Assembly: GCF_018128025.1 (NCBI RefSeq)
Contig: NZ_JAGSCS010000001.1
Span: 239,322-303,321, forward strand
Source: Proteiniclasticum sediminis
Lineage (GTDB): Bacteria > Bacillota > Clostridia > Clostridiales > Clostridiaceae
Direction: 5' to 3'
Length of the DNA: 64,000 nucleotides
Shown piece by piece: positions 49,779-58,371 of the stretch. The translations under genes were made by a program, and so were the position numbers. The notes below the pieces were generated by a model. It saw only the letters and a list, made by a program, of their open reading frames with translations, was not told where the DNA came from and searched no databases. The number at the start of each line of letters is the position of its first letter. Within the stretch, counting starts at the first letter, position 1.

Positions 49779-52072
49779 TCGCCAATACTGGAAAACCCCG
49801 CCTGATCCAGGAGCGGAACAGCGCCTTCCCGAATATGCAGGGACAACCGGTGCAGAGCCCGGGTCATGGCGACATAGAGAAGTTTGGCATCCAGCTCGCT
49901 GAGGCCAAACGTATCGTCATCGGCAGCCACCAGTACGGCGTCAAACTCCAGCCCCTTGGCCAGATGCGCCGGGAGGATGACAATCTTTTCCTGGAAATGG
50001 CTTGTCTGATCCGAAAGGAGTGCCACGGGCAGCCTGCATTCTTTAAGGAGCAGCCCATGGAGCCGCTGGGCTTCTTCCACGGACTTGGTGATCACCGCCT
50101 GGGTAGTATAGCCTTCTTCGGCAAACGCCTCGATGCTCTTCGCCAGACCCAATACCAGGGCTTTGGTCTCCCCATAACTTAAGAGTTGAGGCGCTTCCCC
50201 ATGACGAACCACCGGGGTGGCCAGGGTGAGCTCTTTCATGGGGGACTGGCGCAGGACTTCGTTGGCCAGATTCATGATTTCGATGGTGGTGCGGTAGCTC
50301 TGCTCTAAAGTAAGCAGGGTCGCTTCCTCCTGAAAGACCCCCGTGAGGAGCTCTTCCCAGGATTTTACCGCTCGGTACATGTGGATGCCCTGGGACAGAT
50401 CTCCTAAAATGGTGAACCGCTCCGTGTGAAGGACCTCCCGGAGAACCCAGATCTGAAAGGTACTGAAATCCTGGGCCTCATCGATGACCACATTTTTCAC
50501 CTTCACGGCCTCGGGGAGGCCTTCCAGTTTTTCCTTGAGGTAAACCAAGGGCGCCAGATCCTCCAGTTCCACTTGTTTGGCTTTGGCAAGGGCCATGGTA
50601 TTTAGGATGACCTCCTGGGCCAAGGTCTCGTCCATGATCCGGGTCAGCCAGGATTCGTCTTCCATGAGTCTTCGGTAGAGGGTCAAAGGCTCTTCCCGGG
50701 GAATCATCGCCAGGTAGCGGTTCACGGCATTTTTTCCCTCTGCCTGGATTTCCTTCAGCCGCTGGTCCCGCTCCGCCATGAGTGCCAATAGTTTCTGCCG
50801 ACGCTCTTCGCCGGGGGCTTCCAGAATGCGCAGGGAAGCCATTTTGCTCTCATAGCTGAGGTTCACCCGGCTTTCCATCTTCTTCACTTCTTCCCGGGTG
50901 AACTTCTGCAGATACTTCTTCATGCTGTCCAGCCGGCGATAAAGAGGCAGATAGCCATAGCTCTCATGAAAGAGGGAAAACAGATACTCCTTCTTGAAGA
51001 GGACCTTCCCCGCCACGGTGTAATCTTCGTCGGGGATCATTCCCTGGGCTTTCTCCTCCAGGTAGACATCCAGGAGGCTTCGCATGTCCATGGAGTTTTT
51101 TAGGGCAGAAACCTGAACCAGCGTCTCTTTTTCCTCGACACTCAGGCTTCCTTTGCCCCTTCGCACCAGCTTCGCCAGTTTGTCCTGATGGGGTGCAATC
51201 TTCAGACGCTTTCCGAGAAAGCCCAGCATCAGATCCCCATAGGTGGTTTGCTTCACCTGATCAGCGCCCAGTTCGGGAAGAACCCCCGAAATGTAGTCCA
51301 GAAAAAGGCTATTCGGCGCAATGATCATAAAATCCTCCGGCCGGAAGGATGCGGCGTAGGTATAGATCAGATAGGCAATCCGGTGCAGGGCGATGGTGGT
51401 CTTTCCGCTGCCGGCCACCCCCTGGACGATGAGGGGGCGATGGATGGGCGCTCGGATAATGTCGTTCTGCTCCGCCTGGATGGTGGAGACAATATCCTTC
51501 AGCTTCTCGCTGGCATGATTTTCCAGGGAAGCCTGGAGGAACGTATCGGACATGGACACATCCACATCCATGTAGCTTTTGAGCTCGCCCTCCAGAATCG
51601 TGTATTGCCGCTTCAGGAAAAGCTCGATGGCATACTCTTTTCCATGGGCTTTGTAGGAAGCTTTCCCCAGGCGGCCGTCATAGTAGACGCTGGCGATGGG
51701 GGCGCGCCAGTCCACCACCATGGGGGTTTCCATGGAGTCATCAAAGAGGGAGATTTTCCCCAGATACAGTTTCTCCCGGCGATCCTTATCCTCCTGCCGA
51801 AGGTCGATGCGGGCAAAGTACGGCGCTTTTCGCGCATTTTTCAGGAAGGTGAAATTTGCTTCCAGATCATCCAGAAGCTTGGCATTAAGAAGGATGCTGG
51901 CATAGCTCAAGCTGCTGTCCATGTCGTCCAGTTCCTTATAGGCGTCCTTCATGTCGCTTTTAAACTTCAGGCGTTTATCCACCACCAGGGCGATGGTGGC
52001 ATCCAGATAGGACCGGGTTTGTGCCAGGCGTTCTGTTTCTTCCTGGAAATCCGGCAAAATATTCTGCTCCAT
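49775..52072 (-). CDS. helD: RNA polymerase recycling motor HelD (UvrD/Rep-like helicase)
   Basis: A 765-residue superfamily 1 helicase-like ATPase that in Bacillus binds RNA polymerase and dislodges it from DNA. The N-terminal coiled-coil arm (ERLAQTRSYLDATIAL to KELDDMDSSLSYA) enters the polymerase secondary channel. KISLFDDSMETPMVVDWRAP is characteristic of the family. Walker A is GVAGSGKTTIALHRIAYLI, then VIDEAQDFS for Walker B, LEQSYRTTIEI and YVAMTRALHRL. ATG at 52072 follows AAGGAGGAACGAA. An extended -10 (TGGTATACT) is 43 bases upstream. Confidence 0.92.
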   Translation of the reverse strand: MEQNILPDFQEETERLAQTRSYLDATIALVVDKRLKFKSDMKDAYKELDDMDSSLSYASILLNAKLLDDLEANFTFLKNARKAPYFARIDLRQEDKDRREKLYLGKISLFDDSMETPMVVDWRAPIASVYYDGRLGKASYKAHGKEYAIELFLKRQYTILEGELKSYMDVDVSMSDTFLQASLENHASEKLKDIVSTIQAEQNDIIRAPIHRPLIVQGVAGSGKTTIALHRIAYLIYTYAASFRPEDFMIIAPNSLFLDYISGVLPELGADQVKQTTYGDLMLGFLGKRLKIAPHQDKLAKLVRRGKGSLSVEEKETLVQVSALKNSMDMRSLLDVYLEEKAQGMIPDEDYTVAGKVLFKKEYLFSLFHESYGYLPLYRRLDSMKKYLQKFTREEVKKMESRVNLSYESKMASLRILEAPGEERRQKLLALMAERDQRLKEIQAEGKNAVNRYLAMIPREEPLTLYRRLMEDESWLTRIMDETLAQEVILNTMALAKAKQVELEDLAPLVYLKEKLEGLPEAVKVKNVVIDEAQDFSTFQIWVLREVLHTERFTILGDLSQGIHMYRAVKSWEELLTGVFQEEATLLTLEQSYRTTIEIMNLANEVLRQSPMKELTLATPVVRHGEAPQLLSYGETKALVLGLAKSIEAFAEEGYTTQAVITKSVEEAQRLHGLLLKECRLPVALLSDQTSHFQEKIVILPAHLAKGLEFDAVLVAADDDTFGLSELDAKLLYVAMTRALHRLSLHIREGAVPLLDQAGFSSIGE

Positions 52073-52279
52073 TTCGTTCCTCCTTCCCGCTTTTTCTGTA
52101 TAAAACCGGAACTCAGTATACCATAAGTCCCCGGGTGAAGAAAACTCCGGAAAAGAATGTAAAGGATTGCAAAACTTGCACTTCTTTCCGGTTTTCAGAC
52201 AACTTTTTGTCCAGTATCCCAAGTAGGCCAAATTTCTGGTATAATGAACCCACAAGGTTACAATTTCATAGGACAAAGC
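52073..52279. other. Divergent promoter interval, helD and riboswitch
   Basis: Together with the riboswitch and its expression platform this makes a 547-base region without a gene. The first part holds TGGTATACT on the minus strand (52115-52123) for helD and TGGTATAAT on the plus strand (52237-52245) for the cobalamin leader. No other structure was recognised. Confidence 0.6.
52237..52245 (+). promoter_or_regulatory. Cobalamin-leader promoter, extended -10
   Basis: CTGGTATAAT, with no strong -35; transcription would begin near 52252, about 28 bases before the aptamer P1 stem. Confidence 0.6.
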
Positions 52280-52439
52280 GATATAGGTTGCCATGACAGC
52301 ATCATGGCACGAAGAGGGAAACAGGAAAAGCCTGTGCGGTCCCGCCGCCGTAAGACTCTTAAGGATTCATTGCTCCACTGGACCTGTTCTGGGAAGGAGA
52401 ATCCTTTTACATAGTCAAGCCGGAAGACCTGCCTATATC
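52280..52439 (+). promoter_or_regulatory. Cobalamin riboswitch
   Basis: P1 closes perfectly: GATATAGG at 52280-52287 with CCTATATC at 52432-52439. The B12 box is AGCCGGAAGACCTGCC (about 52418-52433). Upstream, the variable region includes GAGGGAAACAGGAAAAGCC and TGTGCGGTCCCGCCGCCGTAA, the conserved GCNG/CCGCC core. Binding of adenosylcobalamin or a related form would shut off the downstream DUF4430-ECF S genes. The loop structure was not folded here. Confidence 0.9.
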
Positions 52440-52505
52440 CGATGGAAATTCCTCACGGGTCATGAGGTGTCATTTTGATGTTTTCGGAAAATAAGCCGGA
52501 AATGT

Positions 52506-52536
52506 CTTAACGCACCGCAAGGTGCATTTTTTATTC
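52506..52536 (+). terminator. Riboswitch expression platform: terminator and Shine-Dalgarno-masking element
   Basis: GCACC (52512-52516) and GGTGC (52521-52525) form a short stem followed by ATTTTTTATT. Directly after, CTCCTTGT (52536-52543) is fully complementary to ACAAGGAG (52605-52612), which contains the Shine-Dalgarno of the next gene. Either could be the regulated step. Confidence 0.5.
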
Positions 52537-52619
52537 TCCTTGTACACCTTACATTTCGACACTTTGTCCGGTGAAATTGAAGCCAAATATTTGTACGCTG
52601 TACAACAAGGAGGAAAAAC

Positions 52620-53012
52620 ATGAACAAAAAAATCGTCTCGGTCCTGATTGCGGTGGTGCTGCTCCTGGGTGGTCTCTTCGCATACAATTCGCTATCTCCC
52701 AAGGGCAAGGAGGGGGCCAAGGAAGTCACCATCAACATCATCGTGGAAAGCAAAGGCATCAACTATAGTGAGAAGTTCAACACCGATGAGCTCTACCTGG
52801 AAGGACTGCTCAACGCGGAAAAAGACGAACTGAAACTGGTTACCCAGGATACCCAGTACGGTCCCATGGTCATAGGGATGATGGACTATGAGACAGATAT
52901 CAACAAGGAATTCTTCAGCATCTCCATCAACGGCGTGGACGCCATGGTGGGCATCAAGGAGATTCCGGTCACGGATAAAGATGTATACACCTTTGAAGTC
53001 AAAGGCTTCTAG
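52620..53012 (+). CDS. DUF4430-domain exported protein under B12 riboswitch
   Basis: A 130-residue protein with an N-terminal signal or anchor (KKIVSVLIAVVLLLGGLFAY) and a DUF4430 domain, the fold shared with the C-terminal domain of cobalamin-binding intrinsic factor and transcobalamin. DELYLEGLLNAEKDELKL and the GMMDYETDINKEFFSISING block match the domain. There is no lipobox Cys, so it is secreted or membrane-anchored. It may capture cobalamin outside the cell for the S component next door. ATG at 52620 follows AAGGAGGAAAAAC. It is the first gene after the cobalamin riboswitch. Confidence 0.8.
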   Translation: MNKKIVSVLIAVVLLLGGLFAYNSLSPKGKEGAKEVTINIIVESKGINYSEKFNTDELYLEGLLNAEKDELKLVTQDTQYGPMVIGMMDYETDINKEFFSISINGVDAMVGIKEIPVTDKDVYTFEVKGF

Positions 53013-53523
53013 CCTTTCCGTCTGGGACATTGTCCTCATTCCGCTCTTAAGCGCCACCCTCACCTCGGGAAAGATGATCCTTTCCTTCATCCCCAATGTG
53101 GAAATCGTCACCCTGCTCTTCATGGTCTATACCGTGGTCTTCGGCCCACGACGGACATTTCTCATCGCTGTGATTTTTTCCACGACGGAAATCTTCTTTT
53201 ATGGGGTGCACACGTGGCTCTTGGTCTACTATGTCATCTGGCCGCTGCTCATCCTGCTCACCACCCTGCTCATGAAAACCCGCACATCGGAATGGGCTTT
53301 TGCCCTTCTGGCACTGGTTTACGGCCTCTCCTTTGGTCTGGTCTTTGCGGTCTTCGAGTCCTTTTTCTACGGCATCGCCTACGGCGTCGTGTACTGGGTC
53401 CGCGGAATCCCCTTTGATCTCATCCATGGCGTGTCCAACTTTGTGGTGGTGCTCTTCCTCTATGCCCCTCTCAAGAAGCTTCTTACGGGGCTTCGGGACA
53501 AGTACTTTGCCCATCAGGGGTAA
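52981..53523 (+). CDS. ECF transporter S component, probably cobalamin uptake
   Basis: A 180-residue integral membrane protein with six hydrophobic segments (first, SVWDIVLIPLLSATLTSGKM; then IPNVEIVTLLFMVYTVVFGP). This layout fits the S components of ECF transporters. The upstream B12 riboswitch and the overlapping DUF4430 gene suggest cobalamin or a precursor as substrate, as for CbrT-type proteins; this is inference. ATG at 52981 overlaps the DUF4430 end by 32 bases in another frame and has only GGA as site; TTG at 52993 is an alternative. EcfA and EcfT are not in the window. A strong terminator follows. Confidence 0.75.
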   Translation: MYTPLKSKASSLSVWDIVLIPLLSATLTSGKMILSFIPNVEIVTLLFMVYTVVFGPRRTFLIAVIFSTTEIFFYGVHTWLLVYYVIWPLLILLTTLLMKTRTSEWAFALLALVYGLSFGLVFAVFESFFYGIAYGVVYWVRGIPFDLIHGVSNFVVVLFLYAPLKKLLTGLRDKYFAHQG

Positions 53524-53553
53524 TGGAATAACGAAAAAATCCATATACCGCAA

Positions 53554-53590
53554 GGAGACCGCCCCCAAAAAGGAGCGGTCTCCGTTTTTT
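53554..53590 (+). terminator. Intrinsic terminator after the B12 cassette
   Basis: GGAGACCGC (53554-53562) pairs with GCGGTCTCC (53575-53583), followed by GTTTTTT. Confidence 0.88.
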
Positions 53591-53596
53591 AGCCCG

Positions 53597-54928
53597 TTAC
53601 GGCAGCATCTGAGGAACGGTCTTAAAGACATAGCCCCGGGCTTTCAGCGTCTCAATCATACGAGGCAGCGCATCCACAGTTTTCTGGAAAGCGACGTGCA
53701 TGAGCACAATATCCTTGTCCGTGGCACCGCTTAGGACCCGGTCCGTAATGGTGGTGGACGTTACCGGAACACCGCCAGATGTTTCCGCCCAGTCCGCCGT
53801 GTCAATGGACCAGAGTACCGTGTAGCGGTAGCCCTGTTCCAGGGCGATGCGGAGTACCCGATCGTCATATTCGCCATAAGGCGGCCGAAAGAGCGTCGGG
53901 GTGATGCCCAGCACACTCTGGAAAATCCTGGTGGACTCGGTGAACTCATACCGAATCTGGCTTTCTGTCATGGTCTTCATATGGGGATGGGTCAGCGAAT
54001 GATTTTGAATGGCGTGACCCCGGCGCTGAATTTCCTTGGCCAGATCTGCGTGATCCCGCACCCAGTAGGCCCGGAGGAAGAACGTGGCTTTAACGCCGTA
54101 ATGGTCCAGCATATCCAGGAGCGGTCCCACGGTGGAATACTCCCAACCCGCATCAAAGGTAAGGGCAATCTGTTTCGTGCTGGCCGTCAGGATTCCTTTG
54201 TACACCTTGGTGGACAGTCCCGTGGTCACCTTGACCAGATAACCCGTGTGGGCATAGCCGGTGAGGGACTGGTAGACCACCTTTGCCCAAACGCCGGAGA
54301 CGCTGAGCACCTTCACCTGGGCTCCCTTCGGCATCACAGTCAAAATGGAATAGCTGGTGCCCGGACCGCTGCGAAGATTCAGCGTCGTCGTCGTGATCCG
54401 CAGATCCTCCACGGGTTGCGTGCTGCCTTTGACGACCAAGTAGCTTCTCGACGCATAGCCGGTCATCGTTCCATAGCGAACCTGAGCCCAGTTACCAGAA
54501 ATACTTAGCTGAACCACTTCCGTCCCCTTGGGCATGACGGCGATGACCGGGTATGTGGTACCCGGACCGCTGCGCAGATTAAGCGCTGCCGTGGTCACCA
54601 GAATCACCGAGGATGGAGCCGTCAGATAGGCCGTATGAACATAACCGGTTTTTCCGCTGTAGGTGACCTTCGCCCAAGATCCGCTGACACTTTGCACCGA
54701 AAGCACTGTTCCTTTGGGAATCACAGCAAGAATGGCATAACCCGTACCCGGTCCGCTGCGCAGATTGAGGTTCGCCGTGGTGGTCCGAAGATCCTCCAGG
54801 GCCTCCACCTGCAGCACATCTTCCTGCATCCCGGTAAGCGGGTTTAAAACTAACCCATGGAATACCATCGAAAAGAGCATCACAAACGCTGCGACGATCA
54901 CAGAAGGACGAAGCCATCTTCTTCTCAT
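53597..54928 (-). CDS. Secreted polysaccharide deacetylase with three SH3b domains
   Basis: A 443-residue exported protein. A signal peptide is at residues 1-30. Three SH3b cell-wall-binding repeats of about 65 residues follow, each with a near-identical TTANLNLRSGPGTGY-like start (variants AALNLRSGPGTTY, TTLNLRSGPGTSY). The NodB domain covers about residues 245-443: TFDAGWEY, NHSLTHPHMK, FRPPYGEYD, WSIDTADW and IVLMHVAF. The second Asp of the common TFDDG motif is Ala, as in a large subgroup. Likely role is deacetylation of peptidoglycan or wall polysaccharide. ATG at 54928 follows AAGGAGGGGAAGATC. Confidence 0.9.
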   Translation of the reverse strand: MRRRWLRPSVIVAAFVMLFSMVFHGLVLNPLTGMQEDVLQVEALEDLRTTTANLNLRSGPGTGYAILAVIPKGTVLSVQSVSGSWAKVTYSGKTGYVHTAYLTAPSSVILVTTAALNLRSGPGTTYPVIAVMPKGTEVVQLSISGNWAQVRYGTMTGYASRSYLVVKGSTQPVEDLRITTTTLNLRSGPGTSYSILTVMPKGAQVKVLSVSGVWAKVVYQSLTGYAHTGYLVKVTTGLSTKVYKGILTASTKQIALTFDAGWEYSTVGPLLDMLDHYGVKATFFLRAYWVRDHADLAKEIQRRGHAIQNHSLTHPHMKTMTESQIRYEFTESTRIFQSVLGITPTLFRPPYGEYDDRVLRIALEQGYRYTVLWSIDTADWAETSGGVPVTSTTITDRVLSGATDKDIVLMHVAFQKTVDALPRMIETLKARGYVFKTVPQMLP

Positions 54929-54979
54929 GATCTTCCCCTCCTTAAAGAGAAGTCGCAAAATGAATATCCTTGCATCCTG

Positions 54980-54985
54980 AGTATA
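54980..54985 (-). promoter_or_regulatory. Deacetylase -10 box
   Basis: TATACT on the minus strand, context GCCGTATACTCAGG, 51 bases before the ATG; the divergent ACT gene has TATAAT at 55093-55098. Neither has a clear -35. Confidence 0.4.
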
Positions 54986-55133
54986 CGGCGGCTTAACCCG
55001 AAGAGGATTTCAACCCGTATACAAAACGGAAAAGAATTGATGACAAGGCGCGACGCTTGTGAACTGGAGATTTCCATGATGGCTAAATGGTGTATAATCT
55101 ACACAAAACGATGAATGTACTGGGAGGTATCCG

Positions 55134-55520
55134 ATGATTCCCTTAACGTTGAAGCTCCATTCTCCCCGCTATGCTGTGGTGCAGCTTGACCCGAAGGCTG
55201 CCATTCCCCCCTGGGCTTTTCAGGGAGAGTTCTTCTCCCTCACCGTCACCCCTGAGGAAATGTCCCTCATCGCCGAGGAGACACTCCTGCCCGCCGATCT
55301 TCCCGCAGAACGGAACTGGCGAATCCTCCAGGTGGTGGGCCCCCTGGATTTCGCCCTGATTGGGATCCTGTCCTCCTTAAGCACGACCCTGGCGAATCGA
55401 AAGATCAGCATTTTTGCCGTATCCACCTACGACACGGACTATCTTCTGGTGAAAGAGGATAAGCTTCCCCTTGCGCTGGAGGCGCTCACCGAGGAAGGCC
55501 ATGAGATCCTTCAGCCCTAA
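55134..55520 (+). CDS. ACT-domain protein
   Basis: A 128-residue protein of two ACT-like halves. The second is clear: LIGILSSLSTTLANRKISIF, then AVSTYDTDYLLVKEDKLPLA, the pattern of small stand-alone ACT proteins (ACT_7 type) that bind amino acids. The first half is PRYAVVQLDPKAAIPPWAFQ and GEFFSLTVTPEEMSLIAEE. It may sense an amino acid or be a structural relic; no target is adjacent. ATG at 55134 follows GGGAGGTATCCG. A bidirectional terminator separates it from the cyclotransferase fusion gene. Confidence 0.82.
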   Translation: MIPLTLKLHSPRYAVVQLDPKAAIPPWAFQGEFFSLTVTPEEMSLIAEETLLPADLPAERNWRILQVVGPLDFALIGILSSLSTTLANRKISIFAVSTYDTDYLLVKEDKLPLALEALTEEGHEILQP

Positions 55521-55523
55521 ACA

Positions 55524-55568
55524 AAAAAACTGCCGGAGAAGCCTTGAAAGGCCCATCGGCAGTTTTTT
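55524..55568. terminator. Bidirectional terminator
   Basis: AAAAAACTGCCG pairs with CGGCAGTTTTTT (55557-55568), with an inner GCCTTGAAAGGC hairpin. T-runs occur on both strands. Confidence 0.88.
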
Positions 55569-55601
55569 TCCGTTTCTAGGAATTCCTCCTAAGGAACTTC
55601 T

Positions 55602-57107
55602 TTACCGCGAAGCCAGGTAATCCCGGAGATCCTGCTGACTTCGATGGGGATAGTTTTCCTGGAGCCCCTCCTGGAGGATACTCAGATAACGGTAGCCCGA
55701 AGGATTTTTGGCCAGCACCCGGCCATTGGTCACCGTCATCCAGGGAATGCCATGAAGGGTGCCCAGACTCACCTGATGACTGTACCAGGAGGAACCTGGA
55801 GAGGGGATCCTCCCCCCGTTTTCTTCCCGCCACAGGTGGTCAAATTGCTCCCGGGTGATGAGGTAGGCCACACCATAGGCTTTCCCCGGTTTTGTCCCAT
55901 CCAGAAATGCCACGCCACGCCCTTCCCAGGAAGAAGAAGTCTGGGCAAAATAGACGTCATGGGGGATCCGGCAAAGCATCTTTGCCCGGGGTATAGAAGG
56001 ATCGCTGCAGGACTCAGGGGCTCTTCCCTGGCCGCGAAAGGCCGTGCCCTGAAGATAACAGAGAAAGCGCTCTTCCAGGAGATTGGAGCCATAGGCAGCA
56101 TACCAGACGAGATTCTCCCGCTCCTGCCGAGGTCTTCCCCAGGGCTGATCCGCCAAACTTACTCGGCGGCTTTCCTCCACCCCTTTGGCATACTCGTAAA
56201 CCCCCACCTCCGGTAAAAGATGCCCCAAGGAAAGCACCGCCCTTTTCCGGTAATGGTAGAGCTCCCCTTCCCCTTCCAGGCCATGGATCCGCTGCAGGGT
56301 TTCGTCATCCACCCCATAGATCTCCCCCATGACCTTCCCTCCCGGGCAAGGCTTCACCCCGGGATAGGACCCCAGATCATACAGGGCATAGTCTGGTAAA
56401 ATCCCGTCCCCCAGATAGGTGCTCCCCTGGAGATAGTGTTCATGATTCCGGTTGCCCTGGAGCAGGGTGCCATAGACAAAGATCTGGTGTTTCCATGGGC
56501 TCTTCTGCAAAAGGGCCTGGACGGCTTCTGCCTGGCGGGTGTAGTCTTCCCTCCATTCATTCTGAACTTTCCTCCGGGCCAGCAGGGTGTCCAGCTCTTC
56601 CATAGACGCCTGAAGAAGATCCGTGAAGGTTCTGCAAAAGTCCGGATACTGCCGGCAAAATTCCGGAAGCCCCCCCTGGGCAAAGATTTCCAGGGCCTGC
56701 AGGCGCCCGTCCAGAGTATCGGCACCAGCGCCCAGGAAGCTTCGTCCCGTGGCCCCATGAAGACCCTTTTTCAGCGTCTCTTCCAGTCCGGGAAGAGTCT
56801 GGAGCAAGGAAGGATCCCGAAGAACCCCCAAGGCCAGAATCGCCACCGCCAGATAGGTGGGCCGATAGAAGTAGCGCACCCGACCGTCGGCGGGCATGGT
56901 GTCCGGCTCCGCAATTCCCCAGAAAACCCGCTGAGGGTCCTTGGGAAACGGCTTCCCCTCGTCCAGAAGATTTTGGAACAGTTCTTTCTGGGCTTCAGGC
57001 GAAAGATTTCCCTGCGCCAGCTCCTCCAGCGCATCCCGAAGATCCCGCAGGATTTTGTCGAGGACGGGAAAGTCCCACAGTTCCGGCCGATAAAATGTCT
57101 TGGTCAT
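55602..57107 (-). CDS. Fusion of unknown N-terminal domain with two gamma-glutamylcyclotransferase-like domains
   Basis: A 501-residue protein. Residues 1-200 are helical and unrecognised (RYFYRPTYLAVAILALGVLR near residue 90). Residues 207-320 form a GGCT/AIG2-like domain, with IFVYGTLLQGNRNHEHYLQG, GDGILPDYALYDLGSYPGVK and GEIYGVDDETLQRIHGLEGE. Residues 334-470 form a second such unit, with WYAAYGSNLLEERFLCYL. GGCT enzymes release 5-oxoproline from gamma-glutamyl or epsilon-lysyl compounds; which domain is active is unknown. ATG at 57107 follows GGAGGGATAAATC. It lies 85 bases after the WYL-type regulator on the same strand. Confidence 0.75.
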   Translation of the reverse strand: MTKTFYRPELWDFPVLDKILRDLRDALEELAQGNLSPEAQKELFQNLLDEGKPFPKDPQRVFWGIAEPDTMPADGRVRYFYRPTYLAVAILALGVLRDPSLLQTLPGLEETLKKGLHGATGRSFLGAGADTLDGRLQALEIFAQGGLPEFCRQYPDFCRTFTDLLQASMEELDTLLARRKVQNEWREDYTRQAEAVQALLQKSPWKHQIFVYGTLLQGNRNHEHYLQGSTYLGDGILPDYALYDLGSYPGVKPCPGGKVMGEIYGVDDETLQRIHGLEGEGELYHYRKRAVLSLGHLLPEVGVYEYAKGVEESRRVSLADQPWGRPRQERENLVWYAAYGSNLLEERFLCYLQGTAFRGQGRAPESCSDPSIPRAKMLCRIPHDVYFAQTSSSWEGRGVAFLDGTKPGKAYGVAYLITREQFDHLWREENGGRIPSPGSSWYSHQVSLGTLHGIPWMTVTNGRVLAKNPSGYRYLSILQEGLQENYPHRSQQDLRDYLASR

Positions 57108-57120
57108 GATTTATCCCTCC

Positions 57121-57142
57121 GCATCATTTTGTTTGATGATGC
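57121..57142 (-). promoter_or_regulatory. Leader hairpin before the cyclotransferase fusion gene
   Basis: GCATCAT and ATGATGC form a perfect 7-base stem with an 8-base loop immediately before GGAGGG. No T-run follows. Confidence 0.35.
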
Positions 57143-57192
57143 TTTCAGCATACCCCACCGGAAGGAGCGGATCCATGAAGCCGGGTTTCAAT

Positions 57193-58188
57193 CTACAGGA
57201 GCTCCTCTGCAAAGTAGGCGCTGCGAAGGATCCGCTTAAGGTTCAGGGTCTTCCTTCCCTGATCGGAGAAGACCTCCACCGTCTCCCCCCTGTATGACTG
57301 GGGAATAAACCGGCACTGGGTGTAGAAGGCCACCGTGTCATCCTCTTCCAGGTATTCCACCAGGCAGGCTTTCTCATTCTTTATGCAGTCCATGAGGACG
57401 CCAGCCCCTTCTCGGCGGCTGTAATCCCGCTCCGTTTGAAAGAGAGCCCCCGAGAGTTCCTCCAGGCTCCGATACCAGGAGCTGTCCTCGGCAAGAAGAT
57501 GTTCCGTGACATGGAGGATCCGGTTCTTTCCATAGGGGGTCAGCTGCTCCCAAAGGGCGGCGGCGCTGCCTTCAGCATAGGCCGTGAGGGCAGGATCCTT
57601 GGCCATGTGCTTCAGTCCTTTCAGCAGGGTCAGGACCTGGGTGAGATTGAAAGTGAGAAAGAAGGGATGCACCGTGGAGGCAAAGTGAAACCGCCCGTCC
57701 ACCCGGGTGGTTTCCGGAACCACAAAGGGCTTTCCGCAGATTTGGATGGGATCCTCCGTCATGCCCCGAAGTCGGGCCAAGTCCTCCTCCAGGGTCCGCT
57801 CGCTGATCCACAGCTCCTCGGACAGGTCTTTCACCGTGACCTCAGACTCCTGGAGGGTTTTGGCCAAATACATCTGCCGTTCAAAGGAACTGCTGCTGTC
57901 CACGGGAGGAAATGCCACCTGGGGGAAAAATCCGTAGGCCTTCCCCAGAAACTCCAGGAACTTTCGAAGAATCGCCAGGGCACTTTTTTTACTGCTTTTA
58001 TAGGCCATGACGGCAGACTTCATGGCTTCCGCCATCTCGTCCTCCTCCCAGTCCAGGGCATGATAATTTTCCTCTAGGAGCTTCAGGAGATTGGCCACCG
58101 TGGCCAAGGAATAGGCCCGATCGGGAAAGGTTTGCTGAAAGGTCTTCGCTGACAAAAATTCGGCGATGGCACGACGTAGTTGATCCAT
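57193..58188 (-). CDS. WYL-type transcriptional regulator
   Basis: A 331-residue protein. A helical N-terminal region (residues 1-95) precedes a winged-helix segment at about 95-150 (QMYLAKTLQESEVTVKDLSE, then ELWISERTLEEDLARLRGM). The C-terminal third (KNEKACLVEYLEEDDTVAFY, then FIPQSYRGETVEVFSDQGRK) resembles WYL ligand-binding domains, though the WYL triplet itself is not conserved. It is probably a DNA-binding regulator, possibly of the downstream cyclotransferase fusion gene. ATG at 58188 follows GGGGAGGACTC. Confidence 0.7.
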   Translation of the reverse strand: MDQLRRAIAEFLSAKTFQQTFPDRAYSLATVANLLKLLEENYHALDWEEDEMAEAMKSAVMAYKSSKKSALAILRKFLEFLGKAYGFFPQVAFPPVDSSSSFERQMYLAKTLQESEVTVKDLSEELWISERTLEEDLARLRGMTEDPIQICGKPFVVPETTRVDGRFHFASTVHPFFLTFNLTQVLTLLKGLKHMAKDPALTAYAEGSAAALWEQLTPYGKNRILHVTEHLLAEDSSWYRSLEELSGALFQTERDYSRREGAGVLMDCIKNEKACLVEYLEEDDTVAFYTQCRFIPQSYRGETVEVFSDQGRKTLNLKRILRSAYFAEELL

Positions 58189-58371
58189 GAGTCCTCCCCT
58201 TGATCCCCCATAGGGAGATCGATTTTTCGGAAAGCTTTTCTTCCCGGTTTTCTCCAGTATAGCGGATCCTTCGAAGAAAATGGGACGATTTTCCAAAATA
58301 ACAGTGTCAAAAGCACCTTCCTAGGCGGTATTCCCGCCCCTTTGGAGACTTCGACGCACGATAATTTCGAG

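Noticed and set aside
53597-54928. Three similar DNA segments resembling a repeat array
   Set aside because: They encode the three SH3b domains of one protein, about 190 bases apart with ordinary divergence; not CRISPR or mobile repeats.
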